NCBI RefSeq assembly: GCF_002975205.1
Contig: NZ_PCOC01000001.1
Coordinates: 2,594,001 to 2,658,000, forward strand
Origin: Ochrobactrum vermis
GTDB taxonomy: Bacteria > Pseudomonadota > Alphaproteobacteria > Rhizobiales > Rhizobiaceae
Direction: 5' to 3'
DNA: 64,000 nt
Part shown: positions 10,767 through 20,137 of the stretch, one piece after another
How the letters are laid out: every line of letters begins with the position of its first letter
How positions within the stretch are numbered: position 1 is the first letter of the stretch
Notes under the pieces: generated by a model
The model's database searches: none
What the model was told of the DNA's origin: nothing
Seen by the model: the letters and a program-made list of their open reading frames with translations, nothing else
Made by a program: the position numbers and the translations under genes

Positions 10767-11081
10767 ATGTCCATTCACAATAGCAAACAAAGCGCAATGC
10801 AAGCCAAACTGACCACGGCTTTCGCTCCCGAACGGCTTGAAGTCATTAACGAAAGCCATCTCCACGCCGGACATCATCACGAAGAGCGCGGCGAGCACGA
10901 GGTTTATGACGGAACCGGAGAAACGCACTTCCGCGTCCGTATCGTTGCCGAGGCTTTTGCCGGAATGAGTCGCATCGCGCGTCACCGTGCCATCAATGCG
11001 CTTTTGAAGGACGAACTCGACAGCGGAGTGCACGCTTTGGCGCTTGAGCCGTCGGCTCCCGGCGAACAGACGCGGCGTTGA
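10767..11081 (+). CDS. BolA family protein
   Basis: This encodes 104 residues. The ATG at 10767 is used because GGGAGAAG lies 8 bases upstream; an in-frame GTG at 10758 overlaps that site. The BolA fold is shown by the pattern LEVINESHLHAGHHH, then ETHFRVRIVAEAF, then SRIARHRAINALL. BolA proteins partner monothiol glutaredoxins in iron-sulfur handling and can bind DNA. The extra His residues after HLHAGHHH are consistent with metal or cluster binding. It is divergent from the J-domain gene. Confidence 0.92.
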   Translation: MSIHNSKQSAMQAKLTTAFAPERLEVINESHLHAGHHHEERGEHEVYDGTGETHFRVRIVAEAFAGMSRIARHRAINALLKDELDSGVHALALEPSAPGEQTRR

Positions 11082-11178
11082 ATCCCCCCCTGCCGCCCCG
11101 CTCCAGCCTCGACATGCCGTCACTGACGGGAGAATGGCCAATCCTGTAATCGGATTGGGGACATAATTCCAAAAGCAT

Positions 11179-11206
11179 GTAAAGGCACCCTCACAGGTGC
11201 CTTTAC
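11179..11206 (+). terminator. Perfect hairpin downstream of bolA, without T-run
   Basis: An 11-bp perfect stem (GTAAAGGCACC with GGTGCCTTTAC) closes a 6-base loop about 100 bases after bolA. There is no following T-run, so it may be a weak terminator or a transcript-stabilising end. Confidence 0.55.
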
Positions 11207-11651
11207 ACTATGGATCGAACTTTACGGAGAAATGAAATAGCTGGATAGAAACCAGTATAAATGCAAATGAAATAATGTTTTATTTCTTCATTATAAGGAA
11301 CAATTAGAAGAAGAATTCACCCGAAGTTTTCGCATCCTAATATAAGCCACTTATAATGGCTGTCATATGTCTTATATGCTATGTTTATTGCTGCAACTCA
11401 GATATAAAACCCTATATTTACAACGATTTCAAACAATATTTTTTACATAACTATTGGTTGCACCCTTATTATATTAGAGCTTATTATATTTTTGTATTTG
11501 TTTTATCTAATTATAGATATCCGAAAATAATAGCGGGGACCTGCGACCACAAAGCGGCAGGCCGTGGTTTCCGAAAGAAAAAAGACTTTGCAGTTTCCGA
11601 AAAAGATTTCAAAATCAGCCTGTTAGATAAAATCCCGCCGCGGGCCACCTG
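11207..11651. other. AT-rich intergenic stretch, no gene seen
   Basis: Roughly bases 11220-11545 are far richer in A and T than the surrounding core genome. An open frame on the plus strand from 11356 reads as a Tyr/Ile-rich string expected from AT-rich DNA and runs antisense into the CorC gene, so it is not called. No repeat, tRNA or hairpin stands out. It may be a remnant of transferred DNA or a promoter-rich spacer. Confidence 0.5.
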
Positions 11652-12959
11652 TCATTGCGGCAATGCAGTGACAATCGGGGCTGGCTTGCCATCGGCATCG
11701 AGCGGCACGATACGCAACCGTGTCAGGCGGTTCTTTTCCTTCTTCAGGACGGAAAAACGCTTCCCGTAAAAAGTGAAAGCCTGCTTCACTTCAGGAATGG
11801 TCTGGGTCTCATGAATGACCAGACCGGCAATCGTCGTGGCCTCCTCATCGGGCAAAGACCAGTCAAGTGCACGGTTGATATCGCGAATCGGCAGCGAGCC
11901 GTCGACGATCACCGAACCGTCCGGCTGCAGGCGAACGCCCTGGATTTCGATATCGTGTTCATCGGCAATATCACCAACGATTTCTTCCAGAATATCCTCG
12001 AGCGTCACCAGACCCTGCACATCGCCATATTCATCGACGACGATGGCAATATGCGCCTTGCGACGGAGAAAGGCGTCGAGCTGGTCCTGCAATGTCGTCG
12101 TATCCGGCACGAACCACGGCTTGCGCGCGACCTTCATGATATCGATGCGCGAAAAATCATTGTCGACATCGTAAAGTGCGCGCAACAGATCCTTGGTGTG
12201 GATGATGCCGACAATATTGTCGATATCATCGCGCCAGAGCGGCATACGCGTATGCGGACTGGCAAGAATATCGCGCACGATCTCGTCGGCCGGTGCATCG
12301 GCATTGACGGTGCCCATCGAGGTCCGGTGCACCATCACGTCACTCACCTCCAGTTCCTTGAGGTCGAGGAGACCACCAAACTGGTCGCGATCTTCCTTGA
12401 TGAGTGACTTGTCGCGATGCAGCACCTCGACCGCGCCGCGCAATTCTTCCTGCGGGCTCAGCATGGAACGACCGGCGGCAAGATTGATACCGCAAGCCTT
12501 GAGGATCGCACGCACGATCCGGTTCACGACACTGGAAACAGGACCGAGGATCAGCACGACCAGCGCCACGCCGCGCGACACGCCGAGCGCAAACCGGTCG
12601 GGGCCCGCAATCGCCCAGGATTTCGGCAGCACTTCCGCGAAGATGACCAGAATGACCGTCATCGCCAGCGTCGCATAGGCGACGCCCGCATCACCGAACA
12701 GGTTGAGGAAAATACTGGTGGCGATCGAGGAAGCCAGAATATTGGCGAGATTGTTGCCGATCAAAAGCGCGCCGATCAGCCGGTCGCGACGACGGATGAG
12801 GCGCTGGACCAGCCCTGCGCGCTCATCTCCATTATGCTCCAGCGTGAGCATACGCGCGCGCGAAGCCGCAGTCAGCGCCGTTTCGGACCCTGAAAAGAAC
12901 GCGGAGAGAATGACGCAGAGCAGGATAATGCCGCACATAACCCAGAGCTCGAAAGCCAT
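11652..12959 (-). CDS. CNNM/CorC-type transporter (hemolysin-like family protein)
   Basis: This encodes 435 residues. Residues about 1-190 are a DUF21 membrane domain with the FFSGSETALTAAS motif. Two CBS domains follow (about 205-330, including HIAIVVDEYGDVQGLVTLEDILEEIVG), then a CorC/HlyC domain. Such proteins sit in the inner membrane and are linked to Mg2+/Co2+ efflux; the hemolysin name is historical. It starts 14 bases after aroB ends on the same strand, so an aroK-aroB-corC-like operon is likely. Confidence 0.92.
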   Translation of the reverse strand: MAFELWVMCGIILLCVILSAFFSGSETALTAASRARMLTLEHNGDERAGLVQRLIRRRDRLIGALLIGNNLANILASSIATSIFLNLFGDAGVAYATLAMTVILVIFAEVLPKSWAIAGPDRFALGVSRGVALVVLILGPVSSVVNRIVRAILKACGINLAAGRSMLSPQEELRGAVEVLHRDKSLIKEDRDQFGGLLDLKELEVSDVMVHRTSMGTVNADAPADEIVRDILASPHTRMPLWRDDIDNIVGIIHTKDLLRALYDVDNDFSRIDIMKVARKPWFVPDTTTLQDQLDAFLRRKAHIAIVVDEYGDVQGLVTLEDILEEIVGDIADEHDIEIQGVRLQPDGSVIVDGSLPIRDINRALDWSLPDEEATTIAGLVIHETQTIPEVKQAFTFYGKRFSVLKKEKNRLTRLRIVPLDADGKPAPIVTALPQ

Positions 12960-12972
12960 TCGCCTTGTCCTC

Positions 12973-14112
12973 TTATTTCGCTTCCAGACGTTCTTTCAAA
13001 AACTCTAGCACGGCTGCAGGCGGCACGTCCTTGGCAATAAAGGACTGGCCGATACCCCGCGTCAGGATGAAGGTGAGCGCGCCCCGCGCCACTTTCTTGT
13101 CCTGTGCAATATAATCCATCAGCTTTTCTGCCGGTGGCAATCCGCCCGGCACATCGGACAATCCGTACGGCAGGCCGACGGCCCTCAGATGCGTTTCGAC
13201 GCGCTCCGCATCCTCGATACCGCACAGGTTCATCTTGACGGAGAAGCGATGGGCCAGCGCCATGCCGATAGCCACACCTTCGCCATGCACGAGACGGCTC
13301 GAATCGTAACCGGTCGCAGTTTCCAACGCATGACCGAAAGTATGACCGAGATTGAGAAGTGCACGATCACCGGTCTCGCGTTCGTCGCGGGCAACCACGG
13401 CTGCCTTGCAGCGGCAGGATTCGGCGATAGCTTCCGTCCGCGCCGCGCCACCGGCGAAAACCTCCTGCCAGTTCTGTTCCAGCCATTCGAAAAAGTCGGG
13501 GCGATCGATCAGGCCGTATTTTGCAACTTCGGCATAGCCCGCCCGGAATTCGCGCGCACTCAAAGTATCGAGAACTTCGGTATCGGCCAGAACCAGCTGG
13601 GGCTGATAAAAGACACCGACAAGGTTCTTGCCATGTGCCGTGTTGATCCCGGTCTTGCCACCGACGGAGGAATCGACCTGCGACAAAAGCGAAGTTGGCA
13701 TCTGCACGAAATTCATGCCGCGGCGCACGATACCGGCGACGAAGCCGGATAGATCGCCAACCACACCGCCGCCGAACGCCACGACCGCATCGCCGCGCTC
13801 AAGCCGAGCTGCCAGTACAGTATTGGTGACAGTTTCCAGCGTGCCGAAGGATTTGGATTTCTCACCCGGCGCAACGATGACCGGCGTTACATCAATACCG
13901 GCCTTGGTAAAACTTGCAGTCAGGCGCTCCAGATGGGCCTTGGCGACATTTTCGTCCGTCACCACCGCCACGCGCACGCCTTTCAGACGCCTGGCCACTT
14001 CCTCGCCCGCACGATCAACCAGCCCCTTGCCGATCAGAATGTCATAGGAACGGTCACCAAGCGACACGGGAACGGTTGTGACACTGGCATCGGCGGTCAA
14101 GGGCGCATTCAT
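12973..14112 (-). CDS. aroB: 3-dehydroquinate synthase
   Basis: This encodes 379 residues. It converts DAHP to 3-dehydroquinate, the second step of the shikimate pathway, using NAD+ and a divalent metal. Family motifs include [14 protein letters not shown] (NAD region), [13 protein letters not shown], and the metal-ligand regions in [12 protein letters not shown] and [11 protein letters not shown]. Length is typical. It lies between aroK and the CorC-type gene on the same strand. Confidence 0.97.
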   Translation of the reverse strand: MNAPLTADASVTTVPVSLGDRSYDILIGKGLVDRAGEEVARRLKGVRVAVVTDENVAKAHLERLTASFTKAGIDVTPVIVAPGEKSKSFGTLETVTNTVLAARLERGDAVVAFGGGVVGDLSGFVAGIVRRGMNFVQMPTSLLSQVDSSVGGKTGINTAHGKNLVGVFYQPQLVLADTEVLDTLSAREFRAGYAEVAKYGLIDRPDFFEWLEQNWQEVFAGGAARTEAIAESCRCKAAVVARDERETGDRALLNLGHTFGHALETATGYDSSRLVHGEGVAIGMALAHRFSVKMNLCGIEDAERVETHLRAVGLPYGLSDVPGGLPPAEKLMDYIAQDKKVARGALTFILTRGIGQSFIAKDVPPAAVLEFLKERLEAK

Positions 14113-14136
14113 GCGTAGTCTCCAATATCATGCGGC

Positions 14137-14239
14137 TAGAGCGCATTCCGAAAAGTGCGAAGCGGTTTTCGGACAAGATGCGCGTAAAAGCAAAAACTAG
14201 AGCATTTCCAATAACTCATGCAAAGCAGGAAATGCTCTG
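14137..14239. repeat. Dispersed palindromic repeat, copy 3, plus adjacent hairpin
   Basis: Bases 14137-14200 hold the fullest copy of the repeat: AGAGCGCATTCCGAAAAGTG, then GAAGCGGTTTTCGGACAAG, then ATGCGCGTAAAAGCAAAAAC. A second hairpin (AGAGCATTTCC pairing with GGAAATGCTCT) follows at about 14199-14239. Both lie between aroB and aroK, inside a probable operon. Confidence 0.7.
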
Positions 14240-14257
14240 GGAAATCAACGGTTTCTT

Positions 14258-14860
14258 CTACCGAACCGGCTGAGCCTCTAAATTTTCGAGATGATCCGCC
14301 AGAACATCGAGCAGTTCGGCGGCGATCACTTCCTTCTTGTCATCACGGGTCATCAGCTGAAGATCGGCCAGCGCGTAGACGGGATAGCGTTCGTTCATCA
14401 GCCGCAGCATGACGCCGCGCGGATCGCTGTTCTTCAGAAGCGGGCGGTTCTGGCGGCGCGATACACGCTCCATCAGAATATCGATTTCCGCATTGAGCCA
14501 GACGGAGACGCCGGCACGACCGACTGCCGCCCGTGTTTCGGCATTCATGTAAGCTCCGCCGCCCGTTGCCAGAACCATCGGCCCGTCTTCGAGCAGGCGC
14601 ATGATGACGCGGCGTTCGAGATCGCGGAACTCGACCTCGCCATAGGCTTCGAACAATTCAGGAATGGTCATGCGGGAAACCGCTTCAATCTCCGTATCCG
14701 CATCGCGAAATGGCAGTCCGAGCAAGGCGGCTGCCTTGCGCCCGACGGTGGATTTGCCAGCCCCCATCAACCCCACAAGCACCACGACTTTCGAACCAAG
14801 CAGATCACGGATCAGCTCCGCTTTCTCGTGTAGATTGTTTTGTTTTGTCGTACCGCTCAT
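14258..14860 (-). CDS. aroK: Shikimate kinase
   Basis: This encodes 200 residues from the ATG at 14860 (MSGTTKQ). The frame stays open to 15034 but the extra residues are not family-like. Walker [10 protein letters not shown] is at 30-38, the shikimate-binding Asp in FRDADTEIE near 52, the GGG motif in ATGGGAYM, and the lid Arg in RRQNRPLL. It phosphorylates shikimate ahead of EPSP synthase. It precedes aroB, separated by a palindromic repeat. Confidence 0.96.
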   Translation of the reverse strand: MSGTTKQNNLHEKAELIRDLLGSKVVVLVGLMGAGKSTVGRKAAALLGLPFRDADTEIEAVSRMTIPELFEAYGEVEFRDLERRVIMRLLEDGPMVLATGGGAYMNAETRAAVGRAGVSVWLNAEIDILMERVSRRQNRPLLKNSDPRGVMLRLMNERYPVYALADLQLMTRDDKKEVIAAELLDVLADHLENLEAQPVR

Positions 14861-15048
14861 TGACCTCGTCCATTTGCTCCGGTTCCACATGAAAAACAGG
14901 GCGACGTCAATTGCTTTGATTGGTTTTCGGGACACGCAGGAGCGGAAGGGCGGCTTTTTTGCACGATTGCACGCTCGCTCCTCTTTCGGCCCCACCTTGC
15001 TTTCGTCCCCTCCTTGCTTTCGTCCCAATGCCACAGCATAAAAGATGA

Positions 15049-15285
15049 ATGCCTACGCTGACGCGCCTCGCCCTCTTTCTCGCTCTTGTTGCCGCCATCG
15101 TTTATGGGGCGATGTATGCGCTCGCCAATTTCGTTGAGCCAGATGTACGGGAGATTACCGTCGAAATACCGGCTTCGAAGCTGAAACCGGTCACGATTGC
15201 GCCTCCGGCAGCTCCCGCGACTGACCCTGCCTCGGCAGAAACTGTCGATACGGCACCCCAATTGCCACAGACACCGCAGGAGTGA
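15049..15285 (+). CDS. Small membrane-anchored hypothetical protein
   Basis: This encodes 78 residues: one N-terminal membrane segment ([23 protein letters not shown] is its core) and a Pro/Ala-rich tail ending PQLPQTPQE. No catalytic motif is present. Its TGA lies 2 bases before the xerD ATG, so the two are almost certainly co-transcribed and translationally coupled. It is divergent from aroK. Function unknown. Confidence 0.75.
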   Translation: MPTLTRLALFLALVAAIVYGAMYALANFVEPDVREITVEIPASKLKPVTIAPPAAPATDPASAETVDTAPQLPQTPQE

Positions 15286-15287
15286 CG

Positions 15288-16211
15288 ATGCGCGCATCGC
15301 TGGCGATTGAAAACTTTCTGGAAATGATGAGCGCCGAACGCGGCGCAGCGGAAAACACGCTTGAATCCTACCGGCGCGATCTTGAGGCAGTGGCAGAGGC
15401 GCTGTCAGCCCGCAGCATCAATCTCGCCGAAGCCGGACCCGACCATGTTCGCAGCGCCATCGATGCCATGGCAACCGAAGGCTTTGCCGCAACATCACAG
15501 GCCCGGCGCCTGTCAGCATTGCGCCAGTTCTTCCGCTTTCTCTATTCGGAAGGCTATCGGCAGGACGATCCAACCGGCACGGTCGATGCGCCCAAAAAGC
15601 AAAAACCACTGCCAAAGATCATGAGCGTCGAACAAGTCACCAGGCTTCTCGACCGCGCGATGCTCGAAACCGATGAAATAGCCGAACCTTCCGACCACAT
15701 CAAAGCCTTGCGCCTTCATGCGCTTCTCGAAACGCTCTATGCCACAGGGCTTCGTGTCTCGGAACTTGTCGGCCTGCCTGTCACCGTCGCGCGCACCGAC
15801 CACCGCTTTCTGCTGGTGCGCGGCAAGGGCTCCAAGGAACGCATGGTTCCGCTTTCGTCCAAGGCACGCGAAGCGCTGCAGCGCTTCCTCATCTTGCGGG
15901 CTTCCTTGGCCGGCAGCGATGACAATCCCTGGCTGTTTCCGGCTTTTTCGGAAAGCGGCCATCTGGCACGCCAGGTTTTTGCGCGCGAATTGAAGGGGCT
16001 CGCAGCACGGGCAGGTTTATCGGCGGCCGCTGTCTCGCCGCACGTGCTTCGCCATGCCTTTGCCAGTCATCTGTTGCAGAATGGCGCTGATCTGCGCACT
16101 GTGCAGCAATTGCTCGGCCATGCCGACATTTCCACGACGCAGATCTATACACATGTGCTGGAGGAAAGACTGCATAAGCTTGTCAGCGAGCATCATCCGC
16201 TTGCCGATTAG
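15288..16211 (+). CDS. xerD: Tyrosine site-specific recombinase XerD
   Basis: This 307-residue recombinase starts at the ATG at 15288, with AGGAG 5 bases upstream; the GTG at 15282 lies in that site. XerC/XerD resolve chromosome dimers at dif near division. Catalytic residues are visible: Arg in [25 protein letters not shown] (HxxR), the second His in [13 protein letters not shown], and the Tyr nucleophile in IYTHV. The N-terminal SAM-like core-binding domain is present. It is unrelated in position to the prophage integrase. Confidence 0.93.
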   Translation: MRASLAIENFLEMMSAERGAAENTLESYRRDLEAVAEALSARSINLAEAGPDHVRSAIDAMATEGFAATSQARRLSALRQFFRFLYSEGYRQDDPTGTVDAPKKQKPLPKIMSVEQVTRLLDRAMLETDEIAEPSDHIKALRLHALLETLYATGLRVSELVGLPVTVARTDHRFLLVRGKGSKERMVPLSSKAREALQRFLILRASLAGSDDNPWLFPAFSESGHLARQVFARELKGLAARAGLSAAAVSPHVLRHAFASHLLQNGADLRTVQQLLGHADISTTQIYTHVLEERLHKLVSEHHPLAD

Positions 16212-16346
16212 CCTCCATCCGGTTATGAGAAAATCGAAAATTTGCAAGATGAGCCCGCAGTGAATATGTAAAGCGCCGTAAAACAGCCTTTTTCAGGCTC
16301 GCAATAGCGCTAATCCCTTTGGAAAAAGCACGAACAGTCAGGCCCG

Positions 16347-17300
16347 ATGTACAACTATCTCGATTTTGAAAAACCCGTCGCCGATCTCGAAGGCCAGATT
16401 CTTGAGCTGAAGAAGCTCGCGCAGGAACAAGGCAGCGTCGAGATGAGCGATGAGATTCGTCGCCTCGAGAAGCGTTCAGCCGATGCGCTGAAGGACATCT
16501 ACCGCAAGCTGACGCCATGGCAGAAGGCACAGATCGCCCGTCATCCAGACCGTCCGCACTGCCTGGAATATATCGACCGGCTGTTCACCGAATTCACACC
16601 GCTTGCCGGGGATCGCAAATACGGCAATGACGAAGCCATCCAGGCAGGTTTCGGTCGCTTCAACGGGCAGGCCGTCGCGATCATCGGGCAGGAAAAAGGT
16701 TCCGACACCAAGACGCGCCTGAAGCACAATTTCGGTTCGGCCCGCCCGGAAGGCTATCGCAAGGCCGTCCGCATCATGGAAATGGCCGACCGTTTCCAGC
16801 TGCCGCTCATCACCCTCGTCGATACAGCAGGCGCTTATCCGGGTGTCAGCGCCGAGGAACGTGGCCAGGCCGAAGCTATTGCCCGCTCGACGGCAGAATG
16901 CCTCAAGCTGCGCGTTCCGGTCATCTCGATCATCATCGGTGAAGGTGGTTCCGGCGGCGCAATCGCCATTGCCGTTGCCAACCGCGTCTACATGCTCGAG
17001 CATTCGATCTATTCGGTGATCTCGCCCGAAGGTGCAGCCTCGATCCTCTGGCATGATTCGACCCGCGCCAAGGATGCGGCCTCCAATATGCGCATCACCG
17101 CGCAGGACCTGTTCGATCTCAAGATCATCGACGGCATCATTCCCGAGCCCATGGGTGGCGCCCATCGCGGCAAGGAGGCGGTCATCGATGCCGCTGGCGA
17201 CATCATCACCGCGTCGCTGCGCTCGATGAAGGACGTCGACGGCGAAACGCTGAAGCAGGAACGCCGCCAGAAATTCCTCGAAATCGGCCGCAACATCTGA
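16347..17300 (+). CDS. accA: Acetyl-CoA carboxylase carboxyltransferase subunit alpha
   Basis: This encodes 317 residues, the usual length. AccA with AccD transfers the carboxyl group from biotin carboxyl carrier protein to acetyl-CoA, the first committed step of fatty-acid synthesis. Family patterns include YLDFEKPVADLEGQI at the start, TLVDTAGAYPGVSAEERGQ, and IIGEGGSGGAIAI, which forms the oxyanion hole. It is followed by a strong terminator. Confidence 0.98.
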   Translation: MYNYLDFEKPVADLEGQILELKKLAQEQGSVEMSDEIRRLEKRSADALKDIYRKLTPWQKAQIARHPDRPHCLEYIDRLFTEFTPLAGDRKYGNDEAIQAGFGRFNGQAVAIIGQEKGSDTKTRLKHNFGSARPEGYRKAVRIMEMADRFQLPLITLVDTAGAYPGVSAEERGQAEAIARSTAECLKLRVPVISIIIGEGGSGGAIAIAVANRVYMLEHSIYSVISPEGAASILWHDSTRAKDAASNMRITAQDLFDLKIIDGIIPEPMGGAHRGKEAVIDAAGDIITASLRSMKDVDGETLKQERRQKFLEIGRNI

Positions 17301-17329
17301 TTCTCACCGCAAAGTGATTGAAGACTCGT

Positions 17330-17356
17330 CCGGGAGGCCTCGTGCCTCCCGGATTT
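17330..17356 (+). terminator. Terminator after accA
   Basis: A perfect 9-bp GC-rich stem (CCGGGAGGC with GCCTCCCGG) around a 5-base loop lies 30 bases after the accA stop and is followed by ATTTGC, a short T-tract. Confidence 0.75.
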
Positions 17357-17521
17357 GCATCATGCTGCAAATTCAGCCATATTGCCGACGCGCCGGATTT
17401 TAGGTATCTGAGCAAGGATTTATAAACGATACCGTAAGGTTTCAGTTTTAAAATTCGACCTTCAGGAAATTGGCTTTTGCTCATAAAGTCTCTGGCGTAG
17501 CTCTAACAGACTTGATGCGAC

Positions 17522-18745
17522 ATGAAGATCAGAACCGCAATTCTAGGCTCCGTATTGGCAACCGTGCTCCTCGCCGGCTGTCAGGGTTCGTCCGTATCCG
17601 ATCTAAGCCTCCGGGCTGAAAAGCCGCTTCCCGAAAAGGTGATTGCCAAGATGAAGGCGAAGGGCATGACCCGTACCTCGCCGATCATGGTGCGCATTTT
17701 CAAGGAAGAAGGCGTTCTCGAGGTCTGGAAGCAGAAGAACAACGGCAAGTACGACCAGATTACGTCCTACGAAATCTGCAAATGGTCGGGCAAGCTTGGT
17801 CCGAAATTCATCGAGGGTGACCGTCAGGCGCCGGAAGGTTTCTACACCGTCCGCCCCGCCCAGATGAATCCGAATTCCAGCTATTATCTCTCCTTCAATA
17901 TCGGCTTCCCCAACGCCTATGACCGCGCCAATGGCCGCACCGGCCAGCATCTGATGGTACATGGCGCATGCTCATCGTCGGGTTGCTACTCGATGACCGA
18001 CGAACAGGTCGCCGAGATTTACGCCTTCGGTCGCGACGCCTTCAAGGGCGGCCAGCGCGATTTCCAGATCCAGGCATTTCCGTTCCGCATGACGGCCGCC
18101 AATATGGCGCGTTACAAGAGCGACCCGAATTATTCATTCTGGAAAATGCTGAAGCAGGGCTACGACGCTTTCGAAACCGCCAAGGTGCCGCCGAAAGTCG
18201 ATGTCTGCGAAAAGCGTTACGTATTCAACGTTGCGACACCAGACGGCCAGCCCCTGTCCGCAACGGACGCCTGCCCGCCATCGGCTGGCGGCGAGGCAAT
18301 GTCCTATGCGTCTTACGAAAAGACCTATCAGTCGGCGTTCAGCGCCAGCCAGAAGGCACCTGCACCGTCCATTCAGGGCATTGCCGAGGCCAAGCTCGTC
18401 TCCGCCTGGAGTGCTGCACGTGCACGTGGTGAAAAGGTAACGCGCGAACCGCCGTCGCTTTCTCCTGCTTCTGCAGAAAAGACCGGCGCGCCGGACATTA
18501 GCCCGGCAGTGCCGTCCGTACAACCGACAGCCATTGCGGCGACGCCGCAACCGGCCGCCATTCCCGCAGCGCAGACCGCAGCGGTGCCTGCTCCGCAGCC
18601 GAACACGGCAGCCCCTGCGCAAGCCGCTGTTCCACAAGTATCTCCAATGACGACCGCCAGCACGGTGGCGCAGAATGTCGAACAACCGGCACCTGTCGCA
18701 GCCCCTGAACCGAAAAAGCCATGGTGGAAGATCATCGGGAACTGA
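17522..18745 (+). CDS. Lipoprotein L,D-transpeptidase (YkuD family)
   Basis: This encodes 407 residues. A lipoprotein signal peptide ends in LLAGC with the lipidated Cys at 20. The YkuD catalytic motif HGACSSSGCYSMTD lies at about 147-160, with H147 and nucleophile C155. These enzymes make 3-3 peptidoglycan cross-links or attach proteins to peptidoglycan in the periplasm, and Rhizobiales rely on them for wall growth. The C-terminal 130 residues are Ala/Pro/Gln-rich and probably span or bind the wall. The stop overlaps the tusA start (TGATG). Confidence 0.9.
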   Translation: MKIRTAILGSVLATVLLAGCQGSSVSDLSLRAEKPLPEKVIAKMKAKGMTRTSPIMVRIFKEEGVLEVWKQKNNGKYDQITSYEICKWSGKLGPKFIEGDRQAPEGFYTVRPAQMNPNSSYYLSFNIGFPNAYDRANGRTGQHLMVHGACSSSGCYSMTDEQVAEIYAFGRDAFKGGQRDFQIQAFPFRMTAANMARYKSDPNYSFWKMLKQGYDAFETAKVPPKVDVCEKRYVFNVATPDGQPLSATDACPPSAGGEAMSYASYEKTYQSAFSASQKAPAPSIQGIAEAKLVSAWSAARARGEKVTREPPSLSPASAEKTGAPDISPAVPSVQPTAIAATPQPAAIPAAQTAAVPAPQPNTAAPAQAAVPQVSPMTTASTVAQNVEQPAPVAAPEPKKPWWKIIGN

Positions 18746-18981
18746 TGACCCGGCAGGATGACATTCCTGTCTATGACCTGAGGGGGCTTAAATGCCCCCT
18801 TCCGGTTTTGAAAACCCGCAATCGTCTGGAAAAAATTCCGAGCGGAGCGCTTCTCTGGGTGGAAGCTACCGATCCGCTGTCCGGCATCGACGTCCCGCAT
18901 TTCTGCACGCAGGAAGGGCACGCCCTGGTCGCACAGGAGCGTCAAGGGACATTGCATCGCTTCCTTATTCGCAGGAAATAG
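18745..18981 (+). CDS. TusA family sulfur-relay protein
   Basis: This encodes 78 residues. The ATG at 18745 overlaps the upstream TGA, giving translational coupling; an in-frame ATG at 18721 lies inside the previous gene. The family signature LRGLKCPLPVLKTR carries the sulfur-accepting Cys17 in the CPxP motif. TusA proteins pass persulfide sulfur for tRNA 2-thiouridine, molybdenum cofactor or other routes. Pairing with a transpeptidase gene has no obvious functional logic. Confidence 0.9.
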   Translation: MTRQDDIPVYDLRGLKCPLPVLKTRNRLEKIPSGALLWVEATDPLSGIDVPHFCTQEGHALVAQERQGTLHRFLIRRK

Positions 18982-18984
18982 ATA

Positions 18985-20136
18985 TCAATTCCGAGGCGAA
19001 AACCCCGCAATTGCCAGCGGGTTTTCCGTCAGCGCGGCACGGTCGGGCCTATCCAGCGCCGGGCGTCCCAAAAACGCATCGAAAAGCTCGCGAACATAAG
19101 TTTCCGGCAGGTCTTTCACGATCATCACCAGAAGCGTCTCGCGCTTATCCTGCGGCCATTGCGGCAAGCGCGCAGGCGGATGGAAAATCTTCTGCACCCC
19201 ATGAATGACCACCGGGCGATCCGGGTCTTCGGCAATCTGCACGATGCCCTTTACACGCAGAAGCTTCTCGCCATGCGTCGAACGCAGAAGATCGAGGAAC
19301 ATGTCGAAGGTCGATAGCGGGATCGGTGCATCGTGGCGAAGCGAAAAGGACCGGATCGCATCATCATGGTGATGATGATGCGCATGGCCATGATCGTGAT
19401 CGTGGTGATGATGGTCGTGATCGCAATCCGGTCCGCACACATGATCATGATCATGCTCGTCCTCATAGGCTTCCGCCTTGAGCCAGCGCTGCACATCCGC
19501 CGATTTCGCTTCGGGATTATAGAGACCGCATTCGAAAAGCGCCGCATAGCCGGTGCGCTGTTCACCGGCTTCCAAAATATCGGCACCGGGATTGAGCGCA
19601 TGGAGGCGCGCCTTCAATGCAGCCAGTCCTGCCTGTGCCTCCGGCAGATCGGTTTTGGTCAGCACGAGGCGGTCGGCCATTGCCGCCTGCTTGACGGCTT
19701 CCTCGTGATTGTCGAGCGTAGCCATGCCGTTGACGGCATCCACCGTCGCCAGAACCCCGTCGAGCCTGAAAGCCTGCATGAGCACGGGATGCCCCATGAT
19801 CGAATGCAGCACCGGTGCCGGATCGGCCAGCCCGGTAGTTTCGATGATCACACGCTTCAGCGCCTTGATGCGCCCGGTCTGGAGGCGGTCGATAAGGTCA
19901 GCCAGCGTATCCACCAGCTCACCGCGCACCGTGCAGCACAGGCAGCCGTCGGAAAGCTCGATCACGCCTTCGCTCGCCTGCTCGACCAGCAGATGATCGA
20001 TGCCGACTTCGCCAAACTCGTTGATAATGACCGCCGTATCGCTCAGCGCCGGATCTTTCAAAAGCCGGTTGAGAAGCGTCGTTTTGCCTGAACCAAGAAA
20101 ACCGGTCAGCACGGAAACGGGAATGGGATTCGGCAT
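18985..20136 (-). CDS. COG0523/CobW-family GTPase (metal chaperone)
   Basis: This encodes 383 residues from the ATG at 20136 (MPNPIPV). The upstream open frame to 20292 lies inside the next gene. The P-loop GFLGSGKTT is at 12-20 and the family metal motif CLCC at 65-68. A His/Asp-rich metal-binding stretch lies near 250-280, and a CobW C-terminal domain follows. Members deliver Zn or Co to client enzymes. It begins 1 base after the carboxypeptidase stop, so the two form an operon. Zinc is more likely than cobalamin biosynthesis here; that is inferred from the His-rich loop. Confidence 0.9.
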   Translation of the reverse strand: MPNPIPVSVLTGFLGSGKTTLLNRLLKDPALSDTAVIINEFGEVGIDHLLVEQASEGVIELSDGCLCCTVRGELVDTLADLIDRLQTGRIKALKRVIIETTGLADPAPVLHSIMGHPVLMQAFRLDGVLATVDAVNGMATLDNHEEAVKQAAMADRLVLTKTDLPEAQAGLAALKARLHALNPGADILEAGEQRTGYAALFECGLYNPEAKSADVQRWLKAEAYEDEHDHDHVCGPDCDHDHHHHDHDHGHAHHHHHDDAIRSFSLRHDAPIPLSTFDMFLDLLRSTHGEKLLRVKGIVQIAEDPDRPVVIHGVQKIFHPPARLPQWPQDKRETLLVMIVKDLPETYVRELFDAFLGRPALDRPDRAALTENPLAIAGFSPRN

Positions 20137-20137
20137 A

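Noticed and set aside
11356..11769. Open frame of 137 codons in the AT-rich island
   Set aside because: The Tyr/Ile-rich translation reflects AT-rich DNA, there is no ribosome site, and the end runs antisense into the CorC gene.
15288..16211. First tyrosine recombinase as a possible prophage or island integrase
   Set aside because: It matches XerD in length and motifs, sits in a core operon and has no att repeat or phage genes beside it.
19333..20091. Plus-strand frame rich in Met and Val antisense to the COG0523 GTPase
   Set aside because: It mirrors the His-rich loop of the real gene and shows no family pattern.
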